From NCBI RefSeq assembly GCF_000714535.1, contig NZ_AUND01000001.1:62001-126000 (forward strand): 64,000 nt of DNA, in the 5' to 3' direction. Shown one piece after another: positions 16,503 to 26,059 of the stretch (its first letter is position 1; each line of letters starts with the position of its first letter). The stretch is from Thioclava pacifica DSM 10166. GTDB lineage: Bacteria > Pseudomonadota > Alphaproteobacteria > Rhodobacterales > Rhodobacteraceae. The notes under the pieces are model-generated. The model was not told the origin of the DNA, searched no databases, and worked only from the letters and a program-made list of their open reading frames with translations. Made by a program: the position numbers and the translations under genes.

Positions 16503-17291
16503 TTACAGGTTCTCGGCCGCGGGCATGCCCAGAACGTGATAGCCGCTGTCGACCGAGATGATCTCGCCGCTCGTGCAGGCCCCGTATTCCGAGCACAGAT
16601 AGACCGCCGTCCCGCCGATCGCCTCGAGCGTCGCATTCTGGCGAAGCGGCGCGTTGGCCTCGGTGTGACGAAAGGTTTTGCGTGCGCCGCCGATGGCCGC
16701 GCCCGCAAGCGTCTTCATCGGACCGGGCGAGATCGCGTTCACGCGGATCCCGTCGGGGCCGAGATCGGCCGCGAGATAGCGCACCGCCGATTCCAGTGCG
16801 GCCTTGGCCACGCCCATCACGTTGTAGAAGGGCGTGACGCGCTGCGAGCCCATATAGGTCAGCGTGATCATCGAGCCGCCTTCGGTCATCAGCTCGGACG
16901 CGCGTTTGGCCACATCGATGAAGCTGTAGCACGAGATCGTCAGCGAGTTCTTGAAGTTGTCGCGGGTGGTGTTGATGAAGCGTCCCGTCAGCTCGTTCTT
17001 GTCGGAATAGGCGATCGCGTGGATCACGAAGTCGATCGAGCCCCATTCCTCTTTCAGCTTGGCGAAGGCGGCATCCATCGAGGCGTCGTCATTCACGTCC
17101 ACGTCGAGCAGCAGGGTCGATCCGACGCTCGCGGCCAGCGGCTCCACGCGCTTTCCGAAAGCCTCGCCCTGATAGGAGAAGGCAAGTTCCGCACCCTCAT
17201 CGGCCAGCGCCTTCGCGATGCCCCAGGCAATCGAACGCTCATTGGCGACACCCATCACGAGGCCGCGCTTACCCTTCATCAGTTCCGCCAT
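16503..17291 (-). CDS. fabI: Enoyl-[acyl-carrier-protein] reductase (NADH)
   Basis: A 262-residue short-chain dehydrogenase family enzyme catalysing the last reduction of each fatty-acid elongation cycle. It has the FabI N-terminal cofactor motif GLVMGVANERSIAWGIA, and the catalytic Tyr-x6-Lys in YNVMGVAK. The C-terminal half shows the FabI-type ISPGPMKTLAGAAI loop. It is the last gene of fabA-fabB-fabI on the minus strand, 27 bases after fabB. Confidence 0.95.
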   Translation of the reverse strand: MAELMKGKRGLVMGVANERSIAWGIAKALADEGAELAFSYQGEAFGKRVEPLAASVGSTLLLDVDVNDDASMDAAFAKLKEEWGSIDFVIHAIAYSDKNELTGRFINTTRDNFKNSLTISCYSFIDVAKRASELMTEGGSMITLTYMGSQRVTPFYNVMGVAKAALESAVRYLAADLGPDGIRVNAISPGPMKTLAGAAIGGARKTFRHTEANAPLRQNATLEAIGGTAVYLCSEYGACTSGEIISVDSGYHVLGMPAAENL

Positions 17292-17318
17292 TCCCGTCCC
17301 CGCCGCCGTTTCTTGCCG

Positions 17319-18548
17319 TTAGTCGCGATATTTGCTCATCACGAGCGACGCATTGGTGCCGCCGAATCCGAAGCTGTTCGACAGGACCGAGTCGAGCTCG
17401 ATGTCGTCGATGCGCTGCGTTGCGATCTCTTCCGGTTTGATCGCCGGATCGAGCTCGGTGATGTTGGCCGACGCCGCGATGAAGTTGTTCTGCATCATCA
17501 GCAGCGAATAGATCGCCTCATGCACGCCGGTCGCGCCGAGCGAATGGCCGGTGAGCGATTTGGTGGACGAGATCTTCGGCACGTTGCCCTCGCCGAAGAC
17601 GCGGCGCACGGCCTCGATCTCGGTCACGTCGCCCGCCACCGTCGAGGTGCCATGCGCGTTGATATAGGAGACCTTGCGGCCTTCGGGCAGCGTCGAGACG
17701 GCGAGCTTCATCGAACGCTCACCACCCTCGCCCGAGGGGGCCACCATGTCATAGCCGTCCGAGGTCGCGCCGTAGCCGGTGACTTCGGCATAGATCTTCG
17801 CGCCACGCGCCTTGGCGTGCTCAAGCTCTTCGAGCACGACAACGCCGCCGCCGCCCGCGATCACGAAGCCGTCGCGGGTCGCGTCGAAGGCGCGCGAGGC
17901 GGTCTCGGGCGTGTCGTTATACTTGGACGACATCGCGCCCATCGCGTCGAAGAGGCAGCTCAGCGTCCAGTCGAGTTCCTCGCCGCCGCCGGCGAAGACG
18001 ATGTCCTGCTTGCCCATCTGGATCAGTTCGGCCGCGTTGCCGATGCAATGCGCCGAGGTCGAGCAGGCCGAGGTGATCGAGTAGTTCACACCCTTGATCT
18101 TGAACGGCGTTGCGAGGCAGGCCGAGTTCGTCGAGCTCATGCAGCGGGTGACCATGAACGGGCCCATGCGCTTGGGCGAGCCCTTCTCCATGACGATCCG
18201 GTGCGCCTCGAAGAAGTTCGAGGTCGACGGACCGCCCGAGCCCATGATCAGGCCGGTGCGCGGGTTCGAGATGTCGCCGTCTTCCAGACCGCTATCGGCC
18301 AGCGCCTGCTCCATCGCGATGAAGTTATAGGCGGCACCCGGGCCCATGAAGCGCAGGTTGCGCTTGTCGATATGGTCCTCGAGCACGATCTGCGGCTGAC
18401 CTTTGACCTGCGAACGGAAGCCACGCTCGGCATAGTCCTCGGCGAAGACGATGCCGGATTTCCCGGCCTTCAGGCTGGCGGTGACTTCTTCGGCATTGTT
18501 GCCGATGGGCGAGACGATGCCCAAACCGGTGATGACGACGCGGCGCAT
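17319..18548 (-). CDS. fabB: Beta-ketoacyl-ACP synthase I
   Basis: A 409-residue condensing enzyme that elongates acyl-ACP, including the cis-unsaturated intermediates made by FabA. It has the thiolase-fold N-terminus [17 protein letters not shown], the nucleophilic Cys in [11 protein letters not shown], active-site His in [11 protein letters not shown] and in [13 protein letters not shown], and a C-terminal [13 protein letters not shown]. The start at 18548 has AGGAGG upstream. It lies between fabA (32-base gap) and fabI, the unsaturated fatty-acid operon of alphaproteobacteria. Confidence 0.96.
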   Translation of the reverse strand: MRRVVITGLGIVSPIGNNAEEVTASLKAGKSGIVFAEDYAERGFRSQVKGQPQIVLEDHIDKRNLRFMGPGAAYNFIAMEQALADSGLEDGDISNPRTGLIMGSGGPSTSNFFEAHRIVMEKGSPKRMGPFMVTRCMSSTNSACLATPFKIKGVNYSITSACSTSAHCIGNAAELIQMGKQDIVFAGGGEELDWTLSCLFDAMGAMSSKYNDTPETASRAFDATRDGFVIAGGGGVVVLEELEHAKARGAKIYAEVTGYGATSDGYDMVAPSGEGGERSMKLAVSTLPEGRKVSYINAHGTSTVAGDVTEIEAVRRVFGEGNVPKISSTKSLTGHSLGATGVHEAIYSLLMMQNNFIAASANITELDPAIKPEEIATQRIDDIELDSVLSNSFGFGGTNASLVMSKYRD

Positions 18549-18580
18549 GACGGGCCTCCTGTCTTTTCTCGAATTGGGGG

Positions 18581-19090
18581 TCAGCTCTCGGAGAGCGCGA
18601 CCTTCATATCCTTGACCTGGTAGATGATCTCGCCATCGGCCTCGACGATCCCGTCGGCGACGCCCATGGTCAGCCGGCGGGTCTGCACGGCCTTGGTGAA
18701 ATCGACCTTGTAAGTCAGCATTTTGCGATCCGGGCGGACCATGCCGGTGAGCTTCACTTCGCCCACGCCGAGCGCATAGCCGCGGCCCAGCCAGCCACGC
18801 CAGCCGAGGTTGAACCCGGTGAGCTGCCACAGACCGTCGAGGCCGAGGCAGCCGGGCATGATCGGGTTGCCGGGGAAATGGCATTCGAAGAACCACAGGT
18901 CAGGCGTGATGTCGAACTCGGCGACCACATGGCCCTTGCCGTGCAGACCGCCATCGCCCGAGATCTCGGTGATGCGATCCATCATCAGCATCGGAGGCGC
19001 CGGAAGCTGCGCATTGCCGGGGCCGAACAGCTCCCCGCGTGCGCATTTCAGAAGATCCTCTTTCCCGAAGCTCGTCGGAAACCCTGCCAT
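18581..19090 (-). CDS. fabA: 3-hydroxydecanoyl-ACP dehydratase/isomerase
   Basis: A 169-residue hotdog-fold enzyme that dehydrates 3-hydroxydecanoyl-ACP and isomerises the product, the branch point to unsaturated fatty acids. The active-site His is in [15 protein letters not shown], and the catalytic Asp lies in [12 protein letters not shown]. It is the first gene of the fabA-fabB-fabI operon, divergent from irr over a 148-base gap that contains a 19-bp palindrome. Confidence 0.96.
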   Translation of the reverse strand: MAGFPTSFGKEDLLKCARGELFGPGNAQLPAPPMLMMDRITEISGDGGLHGKGHVVAEFDITPDLWFFECHFPGNPIMPGCLGLDGLWQLTGFNLGWRGWLGRGYALGVGEVKLTGMVRPDRKMLTYKVDFTKAVQTRRLTMGVADGIVEADGEIIYQVKDMKVALSES

Positions 19091-19180
19091 TGGCGCTCCT
19101 TCCCGGTTTTGGCGTGCTTTTCAAACCCTCTATCACCGCGCGGCTGAGCGGCGCAAGGGCAACGGCGTGGGGGCTTCTTC

Positions 19181-19199
19181 CGGGTTCCATTGAAACCCG
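19181..19199. promoter_or_regulatory. 19-bp palindrome in the fabA/irr promoter region
   Basis: CGGGTTCCATTGAAACCCG is symmetric about its central T with a single mismatched pair. It lies 40 bases before the irr start and about 90 before fabA. Position and symmetry suggest an operator, possibly for Irr itself or a fatty-acid regulator; no matching consensus is claimed. Confidence 0.45.
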
Positions 19200-19238
19200 A
19201 GGCGAAAAGTCGCATATAGGATAGAGAGGAGAGGTGAC

Positions 19239-19664
19239 ATGGCTGTGAAAAGCTCGACAGAACAGCGTCGCGGGCAGGATTGGCTCGCTAAGGGGGGGCT
19301 GCGCCCAACCCGTCAGCGTCTTGCGCTGGCCACGCTTCTCGTGGGCGATGGCAACAATCGTCACGTCACCGCCGAAAGCCTCTATGCCTCCGCTCTCAAA
19401 CGCGGCGAGAAAGTTTCGCTCGCCACTGTTTACAACACGCTCAAGGCCTTCTGCGAAGCGGGCCTGATGCACGAAATCGCGGTGGACGCCTCGCGCAGCT
19501 ATTTCGACACCCGGATGGACGATCACCCGCATTTCTTCTGGGAAGATGACAACCGTCTGTCGGATGCGCCGGCCGAAGAGCTCAAGCTTCTTTCGGTGCC
19601 CAAGGCGCCGGAAGGCGCGGAGATCACCCGCGTCGACGTGGTGATCCGGGTCCGCAAGACCTGA
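19239..19664 (+). CDS. irr: Fur-family transcriptional regulator, Irr-type
   Basis: A 141-residue Fur-superfamily DNA-binding protein. The helix-turn-helix is RPTRQRLALATLLVGDG...VTAESLYASALKRGEKVSLATVYNTL (shown in parts), and a metal/haem region is in DTRMDDHPHFFWEDDNRLSD. Lack of the C-terminal CxxC zinc pairs and the FFWEDD segment match the Irr subgroup of alphaproteobacteria, which represses or activates haem/iron genes. It has no N-terminal Cys-Pro haem motif. The start at 19239 follows GAGGAGAGG. It is divergent from fabA. Confidence 0.87.
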   Translation: MAVKSSTEQRRGQDWLAKGGLRPTRQRLALATLLVGDGNNRHVTAESLYASALKRGEKVSLATVYNTLKAFCEAGLMHEIAVDASRSYFDTRMDDHPHFFWEDDNRLSDAPAEELKLLSVPKAPEGAEITRVDVVIRVRKT

Positions 19665-19681
19665 GCCCGGGGCTGCGCCCT

Positions 19682-20374
19682 TTATCCCAGATAATCCTTC
19701 AGAACCGGCGGCGGATTGGCCAGTAGTGCAGCCGTGTCCTGCGGCGGATGCGCGATGCCGTCTGCGACGAGAACGGTCTGCGGGCAAAGCACACGCGCAT
19801 CCTCGGGATCGTGGCTGACCATCAGCACCGTCGTTCCCTGTTCGCCTGCGATCTCGGCTACCAGCGCGAGCATTTCCGCCTTCAGCGCAGGCCCGAGAGC
19901 TGCAAAAGGCTCGTCGAGAAGCAGCATCGGCCGAGCCCGCAACAGAGCGCGTGCCAGACCCGCGCGGCTTTGCTGCCCGCCCGAGATCTGCCCCGGCTTG
20001 CGCTTGCCGAAACCGTCCAGCCCGACGCGCTCCAGGGCAGCTTCGATCCGCGCCCGCGCCGCACGGTCGATTTTGCCTTTCGGGTTCAGCCCAAGCGCGA
20101 GGTTGGTTTCGAGGTTCAGATGCGGAAAGAGGTTCTGGTCCTGAAACAGGATCGAGAGCGGGCGTTCCCCTGGCGCGGTTCCTGTGATGTCGATGCCGTC
20201 CCAGAGAACCCGGCCCGCGCGTTGCGTGAAGAACCCGGAGATCACCGAAAGCAGCGTGGACTTGCCCGCCCCCGATGGTCCGATCACCGCAACCCTGGCC
20301 CCGGTTTCGATTTCAAAATCGGCGCTCAGGCGGAAGTCGCCCTGTTCGATGAGCAGATTATCGAGGGTCAGCAT
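19682..20374 (-). CDS. thiQ: Thiamine ABC transporter, ATP-binding protein
   Basis: A 230-residue importer ATPase: Walker A GPSGAGKSTLLS, signature SGGQQSRAGLARALL, Walker B MLLLDEPFAALGP, and switch His in MVSHDPEDA. It energises uptake of thiamine or its phosphates by ThiB-ThiP. The start at 20374 (MLTLDNLLIEQG) overlaps the end of thiP by 17 bases; an upstream in-frame ATG would add four residues. It is the last gene of the riboswitch-controlled thiBPQ operon. Confidence 0.92.
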   Translation of the reverse strand: MLTLDNLLIEQGDFRLSADFEIETGARVAVIGPSGAGKSTLLSVISGFFTQRAGRVLWDGIDITGTAPGERPLSILFQDQNLFPHLNLETNLALGLNPKGKIDRAARARIEAALERVGLDGFGKRKPGQISGGQQSRAGLARALLRARPMLLLDEPFAALGPALKAEMLALVAEIAGEQGTTVLMVSHDPEDARVLCPQTVLVADGIAHPPQDTAALLANPPPVLKDYLG

Positions 20375-21908
20375 GATGCCCCGCACGGTCGAGCGCCCAG
20401 AAAAGCGCGAAGGTGAGTGTCAGCAGGAGCGTCGCCGCGCCCGCCGCCTGATCCATCCGATAAGAGCCCATCAGCTGGAACAGCGCCAGCGGCAGGGTGC
20501 GGGTCTGGCCATCGGAAAAGAGCGTGATGACGCCAAGATCGCCCATTGAAAACGCCGCCGCGAGCCCTGCCGAGAAGCCCAAGGGGCGCGCGAGGCGGGG
20601 CAGCGTCAGCAGCCGCAGGCGGGCGAGGCCGCGCAGGCCCAAAGAGGCCGCGAGCCGGTCGTAATCGGCCTGAAGGGTGCGGATCTCGGGCATCAGGATA
20701 CGGGTCGCGAAGGGGATCGACAGCGCGGCATTGGTCAGCAGCACCATCGGCAGGGCGAGGCTGGTGGGGTTCACGAAGGGCCGCGCGATGAGAAACGCGC
20801 CCGTGCCCATCACCAGCGCCGAGGCCGTCATCGGCAGCATCGCCGCGATCTCGGCCCAGCGGTGGCGGGTCGCGGCGAGTGCCAGCGGCAAGGCGATGAT
20901 GAGCGTGACAAGGGTGGACGCAAGCGCGATCCCCAGCGAGGTCAGCGTCGCGGGCCAGATCATCGCGGGCAGCTCGGGCAGGGCCGGCAGCCCCCGGGCG
21001 AAGACCGCGCCGATCGGGGCGAGCAGGAAGGCGGCGGCGAGCAATATCGCGAGCGCATCTAGGGTTGCGCGCCCCGCGCCAACGGAGAGTTGCGGGATCG
21101 GCAGGGAGGTGCGGTCATGACCTGCGCCGAAGCTCGCGGGTGTCGTCACGCGCGCCGCGATCAGCAGCGCCGTGACCGAGATCGCGACCTGCACCAGCGC
21201 GAGGCTCGCCGCGCGGCCCATGTCGAAATCGAAGCGGAAGGCCTGATAGATCGCAAGCTCCACCGTGGTCGCGCGCGGGCCGCCGCCAAGGGTCAGGGCA
21301 ACTGCGAAGGAGGTCAGGCAGACGAGGAAGATCGCAAGGGACGCGCCGGGCAGAACCGCGCGCAGCATCGGGCGTTCGAGATGGCGGGTGACCTCGGCGG
21401 GACCAAAGCGGAGGGACGCGGCGAGGCGGAACCGCTCGGTGGGGATCGCCTCCCATCCATGCAGGATCATCCGCGTCGCCAGCGGCAGGTTGAAGAAGAC
21501 ATGGGCGATGATCACCCCATGCGCGCCGTAGATCGAGATCGGCTCGACCCCGAAAGGCGCGAGGGCTGCGTTGACCAGCCCACGGCGTCCGAAGACGGCG
21601 ATCAGGCCAAAGACGGCAACGATCACCGGCAGGATGAAAGGCGCGCCCAAGAGCGAGATCAGCAGGCCGCGCCCGGGAAAGCGGCGGCGATGCAATGCGC
21701 GCGCCACAGGGATTGCCAGGAGACAGGAGAGCAGCGCGGACAGAGCCGCCTGCCAGAGCGTGAAGCGGATCGCGGCGAGATCGGTTGCGCGCAGGCCGGT
21801 CAGCCCGCCCGCGCGGATCGCCACCGCCGCCAGCGCGCCCAGAACGAGCGCGGCCAGAGCCGCGCTCGCCAGGGCCGCGGGCGTTATTTCGCGAAGGCGC
21901 GTTGCCAT
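20358..21908 (-). CDS. thiP: Thiamine ABC transporter, permease
   Basis: A 516-residue fused double permease with about twelve hydrophobic segments and two BPD_transp_1 EAA-type loops (AASLRFGPAEVTRHLERP in the first half; AASLGLRGLARLRLLTLP in the second). This two-in-one layout is standard for ThiP. It overlaps thiB at its 5' end (25 bases) and thiQ at its 3' end (17 bases), indicating tight translational coupling. Confidence 0.93.
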   Translation of the reverse strand: MATRLREITPAALASAALAALVLGALAAVAIRAGGLTGLRATDLAAIRFTLWQAALSALLSCLLAIPVARALHRRRFPGRGLLISLLGAPFILPVIVAVFGLIAVFGRRGLVNAALAPFGVEPISIYGAHGVIIAHVFFNLPLATRMILHGWEAIPTERFRLAASLRFGPAEVTRHLERPMLRAVLPGASLAIFLVCLTSFAVALTLGGGPRATTVELAIYQAFRFDFDMGRAASLALVQVAISVTALLIAARVTTPASFGAGHDRTSLPIPQLSVGAGRATLDALAILLAAAFLLAPIGAVFARGLPALPELPAMIWPATLTSLGIALASTLVTLIIALPLALAATRHRWAEIAAMLPMTASALVMGTGAFLIARPFVNPTSLALPMVLLTNAALSIPFATRILMPEIRTLQADYDRLAASLGLRGLARLRLLTLPRLARPLGFSAGLAAAFSMGDLGVITLFSDGQTRTLPLALFQLMGSYRMDQAAGAATLLLTLTFALFWALDRAGHHADPR

Positions 21909-22876
21909 TCGTCCAGCGCCGGTCCGCGCAGTTTCTCGGCCTCGTCCTCGCCCAGATAGAGCGTCTTGTCGGGCATCGGCAGGGTCTGGAAGACCTCGGG
22001 CAGCTGGTCATGCGGCAGCTTCGCCGGGAAGGACCAGTTCGCCGTCGCGATCATGCCCTGAAACTCGGGACTGAGAACGTAATCCATGAATTTCTGCGCC
22101 AGCTCCGGGTGCTTCGAGGTTTTGAGCTGCGCGACCAGCTCGGGGGTGAAGTAATGCCCCTCGGGGAAGATCGCCGCGACCTTGCTGTCATCCTTCTCCG
22201 CCATGATGTGATAGGCGGGCGAGGTGACGTAGGACAGCACCATATCGGCCTCGCCATCGGTGAACATCCCGTAGGCTTCGGACCAGCCCGGGGTCACGGT
22301 CAGCACCTTGGGCGCCATTTTCTCCCAGGCCTGTTCGGCCTTGTCGCCATAGATGTCCTTCACCCACAGCAGCAGCGACAGCCCCGCGATCGAGCTGCGC
22401 GGGTCTTCGATGACGATCTTGTAGGCATCCTTCGGCGCGTCGAGCAGCTCCTCGAAGCTCTTCGGCGGGGTCTTCAGCTTGGTCTTGTCATAGACGAAGG
22501 CGAGCTCGGACCAGTCGAAGGGCAGGAAGATCGGGTCGGTCCATTTGACCGGCATGGTGAGGTTCGAGGTGTCCTCGTTATGCGGCGCGAAGAGGCCCGT
22601 CGCGCGCGCCTTGGCGGTCACGTCGGTGTTCAGACCGATCGCGATATCGGCCTGCGTCTTGTCGCCTTCGAGCAGGATGCGCGGCAGCACATCGCCCGCC
22701 ACGAATTTCAGATCGCAGTCGCAGATCGCCTCGAACCCTTTCTCGATCGCGGGGCCGGGGCCCCAATCGCTCGTGAAGTAGTCGGGCGCGTAGACGGTGA
22801 GTACGGGCTTGTCCTCTGCCGCCGCCATCGTGGCGATCAGGCTCAGGGCTCCCGCAAGCATCAGGTGGGTTTTCAT
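21884..22876 (-). CDS. thiB: Thiamine-binding periplasmic protein
   Basis: A 330-residue periplasmic solute-binding protein with signal peptide MKTHLMLAGALSLIATMAAA. The mature part begins KPVLTVYAPDYFTSDWGPGP, the ThiB pattern, and contains CDCDLKFV near residue 55 and the LGLNTDVTAKA-type lobe segment. First gene of thiBPQ; its Shine-Dalgarno AAGGAG lies inside a hairpin attached to the TPP riboswitch. Confidence 0.94.
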   Translation of the reverse strand: MKTHLMLAGALSLIATMAAAEDKPVLTVYAPDYFTSDWGPGPAIEKGFEAICDCDLKFVAGDVLPRILLEGDKTQADIAIGLNTDVTAKARATGLFAPHNEDTSNLTMPVKWTDPIFLPFDWSELAFVYDKTKLKTPPKSFEELLDAPKDAYKIVIEDPRSSIAGLSLLLWVKDIYGDKAEQAWEKMAPKVLTVTPGWSEAYGMFTDGEADMVLSYVTSPAYHIMAEKDDSKVAAIFPEGHYFTPELVAQLKTSKHPELAQKFMDYVLSPEFQGMIATANWSFPAKLPHDQLPEVFQTLPMPDKTLYLGEDEAEKLRGPALDEWQRAFAK

Positions 22877-23016
22877 GCCTCACTCCTTGGGCTTGCCGGG
22901 CGGAGTGGGGCCGGGGGATCCGGCTACCTTCCCTCCGCCGGTCTTAACCGGTTCAGGTTCAACGGGTTCGCGAAGATCGCATCTCAGCCAGCCTTGCGCC
23001 GGCACCCCGAGGTGAG
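22874..23016 (-). promoter_or_regulatory. TPP riboswitch (THI element) with Shine-Dalgarno-sequestering hairpin
   Basis: On the minus strand, the leader reads GGGGTGCC, GGCTGAGAT, then GAACCCGTTGAACCTGA and GGTTAAGACCGGCGGAGGG, the conserved blocks of the thiamine-pyrophosphate aptamer; these occupy about 22925-23010. Downstream, CACTCC (22902-22907) can pair with GGAGTG (22881-22886), which contains part of the thiB ribosome site. TPP binding would thus most simply block translation of thiB. The aptamer is certain; the switching mechanism is inference. Confidence 0.95.
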
Positions 23017-23234
23017 GCGCAACCTAAGGGCACGCGCGGGGCGGTGCAAGTGCGAAGGCGAGGGCGTCCGGGGCAGGTCATGGTGCGATAGAGTGGTGAG
23101 AGGGCTCGCACCAAGCGCTCCGCGGCGGTGCCTCGTGGCGCGCCTTTCCTATGTCACGCACCACCATCCGCGTTGCCTCGCACCGCCCCGGTTGCTAAAG
23201 CAGACGCCGAACATACCCGATCGAGGCCGCGCCC

Positions 23235-24335
23235 ATGTCCTTCAACACATTTGGTCACCTGTTTCGCGTCACCACCTGGGGCGAAAGCCACGGGCCCGCT
23301 CTGGGCGCGACGGTGGATGGCTGCCCTCCGGGGATCGAGATCGACGAGGGGTTCATCCAGCAATTCCTCGACCGCCGCCGTCCGGGCCAGTCGAAGGAGA
23401 CGACCCAGCGCAAGGAGCCCGATGCGGTGCGCATCCTGTCGGGCGTGTTCGAGGGCAAGACCACGGGCACCACGATCCAGCTGATGATCGAGAATACCGA
23501 TCAGCGTTCCAAGGATTACGGCGAGATCGCGCGGCAGTTCCGGCCCGGCCATGCCGACATCACCTACCACCAGAAATACGGTGTGCGCGACTATCGCGGC
23601 GGCGGGCGCTCGAGCGCGCGTGAGACGGCGGCCCGTGTTGCCGCTGGCGGTGTGGCGCAGGCGGTGCTGCGCCAGCTGGTCCCCGATCTGAAGATCTACG
23701 GCTACATGGTCCAGATGGGCGCCAAGCACATCAACCGCGCGCGTTTCGACCGCAGTCAGATCCTGCAAAACCCGTTCTTCATTCCCGACGCGGAAGCGGT
23801 CGACGAATGGGCCGATTACCTCGCCGCGATCCGCAAGGGACAGAACTCGGTGGGGGCTGCGATCGAGGTCGTGGCGGAAGGGTGTCCGGCGGGTCTCGGT
23901 GCGCCTATCTACGCGAAAATGGATACCGAACTCGCCGCCGCGATGATGTCGATCAACGCGGTGAAAGGTGTCGAGATCGGTGAGGGGATGGCCGCAGCGG
24001 CGCTGACCGGCGTCGATAATGCCGATGAGATGGTGATGGGTCCGGACGGGGTCGAATACCTGTCCAACCACGCGGGCGGTATCCTCGGGGGGATCACCAC
24101 CGGCCAGCCGATCCTCGTACGCTTCGCGGTCAAGCCGACCTCCTCGATCCTGACGCCGCGCCGCTCGGTCAATGTCGCGGGCGAAGAGGTCGAGGTGATC
24201 ACCAAGGGCCGCCACGATCCCTGTGTCGGTATCCGCGCGGTGCCGGTGGCCGAGGCCATGATGGCCTGCGTGATCCTCGATCAGTTCCTGATGGATCGCG
24301 GCCAAACGGGCGGGACGCGCGGGACCATCGGCTGA
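23235..24335 (+). CDS. aroC: Chorismate synthase
   Basis: A 366-residue FMN-dependent enzyme making chorismate from EPSP, the last shikimate-pathway step. It has N-terminal [32 protein letters not shown] followed by the basic loop [14 protein letters not shown], and a C-terminal [17 protein letters not shown]. Length and motifs are standard. The 219 bases upstream up to the TPP riboswitch hold no other gene. A family-B repeat lies 38 bases downstream of the stop. Confidence 0.97.
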   Translation: MSFNTFGHLFRVTTWGESHGPALGATVDGCPPGIEIDEGFIQQFLDRRRPGQSKETTQRKEPDAVRILSGVFEGKTTGTTIQLMIENTDQRSKDYGEIARQFRPGHADITYHQKYGVRDYRGGGRSSARETAARVAAGGVAQAVLRQLVPDLKIYGYMVQMGAKHINRARFDRSQILQNPFFIPDAEAVDEWADYLAAIRKGQNSVGAAIEVVAEGCPAGLGAPIYAKMDTELAAAMMSINAVKGVEIGEGMAAAALTGVDNADEMVMGPDGVEYLSNHAGGILGGITTGQPILVRFAVKPTSSILTPRRSVNVAGEEVEVITKGRHDPCVGIRAVPVAEAMMACVILDQFLMDRGQTGGTRGTIG

Positions 24336-24373
24336 AGGTAAGGGGCGCTGCCCCTCGGCGCTTGCGCGCCTCA

Positions 24374-24401
24374 CCCCGAGATATTTTCATCAAGAAGAAG
24401 A
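24374..24401. repeat. Dispersed intergenic repeat, family B
   Basis: The sequence GAGATATTTTCATCAAGAAG, with flanking CCCC, recurs with few changes at 34644 and, inverted, at 55690. This copy lies downstream of aroC in a 220-base gap with no gene. It begins with the same GATATTT as family A. Function is unknown. Confidence 0.75.
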
Positions 24402-24555
24402 GAGCGTCTTTGTGCGAGGCGCGCCGCGCGTGTGTCGAAGATCGCCTTGCTGGCTGCATGGCGGGCATGACGTGACGTTGCGCCGCCTTGCGGGAGGTGA
24501 ACGAGCCGGTTTATTCTGAGGGACCGGGTGAGGATGCCCGGCAGCGGAGAGGTGA

Positions 24556-25176
24556 ATGGCGGACGCAGATCAGATCCATCGCGGGCGGAAGTTTGATCAG
24601 GTGCTCGAAGGTGCGCGGATGATCTTTCTGCGCGATGGGTATGACGGCGCCTCGGTCGACGATATCGCGAAGGAGGCGGGCGTCTCCAAGGCCACGCTCT
24701 ACAGCTATTTTCCCGACAAGCGGCTGATGTTTCTCGAAGTGGCGCGGACCGAATGTCAGCGTCAGGCCGAACAGGCGAGCGAGACAATCGATTTCAGCCA
24801 GCCCCCCGAGGTGGTGTTGCCACAGGCGGCGGAGCAGATCATCGACTTCATGGCGTCCGATCTGGGGCAGGGGATTTACCGGCTCTGCGTGGCCGAGGCC
24901 GAACGGTTTCCCGATCTGGGCCGGGCTTTCTATGCCTCCGGCCCGCAGCTCGTGCATGACAAGATCTGCGCCTATCTCGAGCAGTCGGTCGCACGCGGCG
25001 AGTTGGAGATCGACGATCTCGATCTCGCGGCGCATCTCTTCGCCGAACTGTGCAAGGCCGAGCTGCATGCCAAGCTGCTCTTCGGTATGAGCTGCTGCTC
25101 GTCGCTCGACAAAGCGCGCGTGATCAAGGGCGCGGTGGAGATGTTCCTTGCGAGATATGGCAAGAAGCGCGCCTGA
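24556..25176 (+). CDS. TetR-family transcriptional regulator
   Basis: A 206-residue repressor-type protein. The N-terminal helix-turn-helix is DGASVDDIAKEAGVSKATLY followed by SYFPDKRLMF, a textbook TetR domain at residues ~12-60; the remaining helices would bind an unknown ligand. No divergent target gene adjoins it. Its stop abuts, with no gap, the stop of the convergent NYN gene. The start at 24556 is the only good ATG before the HTH. Confidence 0.9.
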   Translation: MADADQIHRGRKFDQVLEGARMIFLRDGYDGASVDDIAKEAGVSKATLYSYFPDKRLMFLEVARTECQRQAEQASETIDFSQPPEVVLPQAAEQIIDFMASDLGQGIYRLCVAEAERFPDLGRAFYASGPQLVHDKICAYLEQSVARGELEIDDLDLAAHLFAELCKAELHAKLLFGMSCCSSLDKARVIKGAVEMFLARYGKKRA

Positions 25177-25950
25177 TCAGGCCAGATCGCGCACCATCCA
25201 CTGATTTCCTTCGCCGCGCTGGAGCTGGAAGCGTCCGGTCTTGATCAGCAGGTCCGAGAGCTTCGCGCTGCCATAGGTGCGGGTATCGAAATCCGGGTTC
25301 GCCTGGGTGATGAACTGGCCGAGCTGACCGAGCGAATACCATTCCTCTTCCAGGCCGATTGCCTTCATTGCGTTCACGATGATCGGGATCGCCTCTTTCG
25401 GTTCCTGTTTGCCGCCAGCGGATTTCGGCGCGCTGCCCTTGCCGGGGCTTGGTTTCGTGCTGGCGGTAGAGCTGTCGCCATTGCCGAGGTTCTCGACATA
25501 GATGAAGCGCTTGCAGGCCTTGCGGAAGGCTTCGGGCGTTTTCTGTTCGCCAATGCCGTAGACGTCGAGCCCCTGTTCGCGGATGCGCGCGGCGAGCCGG
25601 GTGAAATCGCTGTCGGAGGAGACCAGCACGAACCCGTCGAAGAGCCCCGAATGGAGGAAATCCATCGCCGCGATGACGAGGCCGATATCCGAGGCATTCT
25701 TGCCCTTGGTGTTGGCGAATTGCTGATCCGCGACGAGGCCCAGCTCGGCCACGCGCTTTGCCCAGCCTGCGAGTCGCTGCGCCGACCAGTCGCCATAGAT
25801 CCGGCGCACCGAGGCCTCGCCCAGTGATGCGATCTCCTCAAAGATTGCCTCGGCATAGGAGGCGGGCACGTTATCCGCGTCGATCAGCACGCAGAGCCGC
25901 GGCGCGCGGGCCGCAGGCGAGGCATGGGGGAAATCGGGCAGGTCGGGCAT
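25177..25950 (-). CDS. NYN-domain (PIN-like) protein with C-terminal OST-HTH/LOTUS domain
   Basis: A 257-residue putative RNase or RNA-binding protein. The NYN domain begins LCVLIDADNVPASYAEAI, with acidic residues for metal, and continues IGLVIAAMDFLHSG and VLVSSDSDFTRLAARIRE, the conserved PIN-like Asp sites. A low-complexity Ser/Lys/Gly linker spans about residues 160-185, followed by a LOTUS-type winged helix ending with GRFQLQRGEGNQWMVRDL. The start at 25950 follows a GGAGAG site. The architecture is known from bacterial homologues; the substrate is not. Confidence 0.87.
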   Translation of the reverse strand: MPDLPDFPHASPAARAPRLCVLIDADNVPASYAEAIFEEIASLGEASVRRIYGDWSAQRLAGWAKRVAELGLVADQQFANTKGKNASDIGLVIAAMDFLHSGLFDGFVLVSSDSDFTRLAARIREQGLDVYGIGEQKTPEAFRKACKRFIYVENLGNGDSSTASTKPSPGKGSAPKSAGGKQEPKEAIPIIVNAMKAIGLEEEWYSLGQLGQFITQANPDFDTRTYGSAKLSDLLIKTGRFQLQRGEGNQWMVRDLA

Positions 25951-26059
25951 TGTCTCTCCTGAGGTTGCTCCCTGTGAGTTAAGGCGCGGTCCTGTCCTTG
26001 GCAACCATTGTGACGCGGATCGTGTGGGCGCAGGGGCCGCAGCCCGCGCTCGTCGAAAG

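Noticed and set aside
16314-18623. 769-codon plus-strand frame over fabI and fabB
   Set aside because: Opposite strand to fabI/fabB, both with complete catalytic motifs; no motif of its own.
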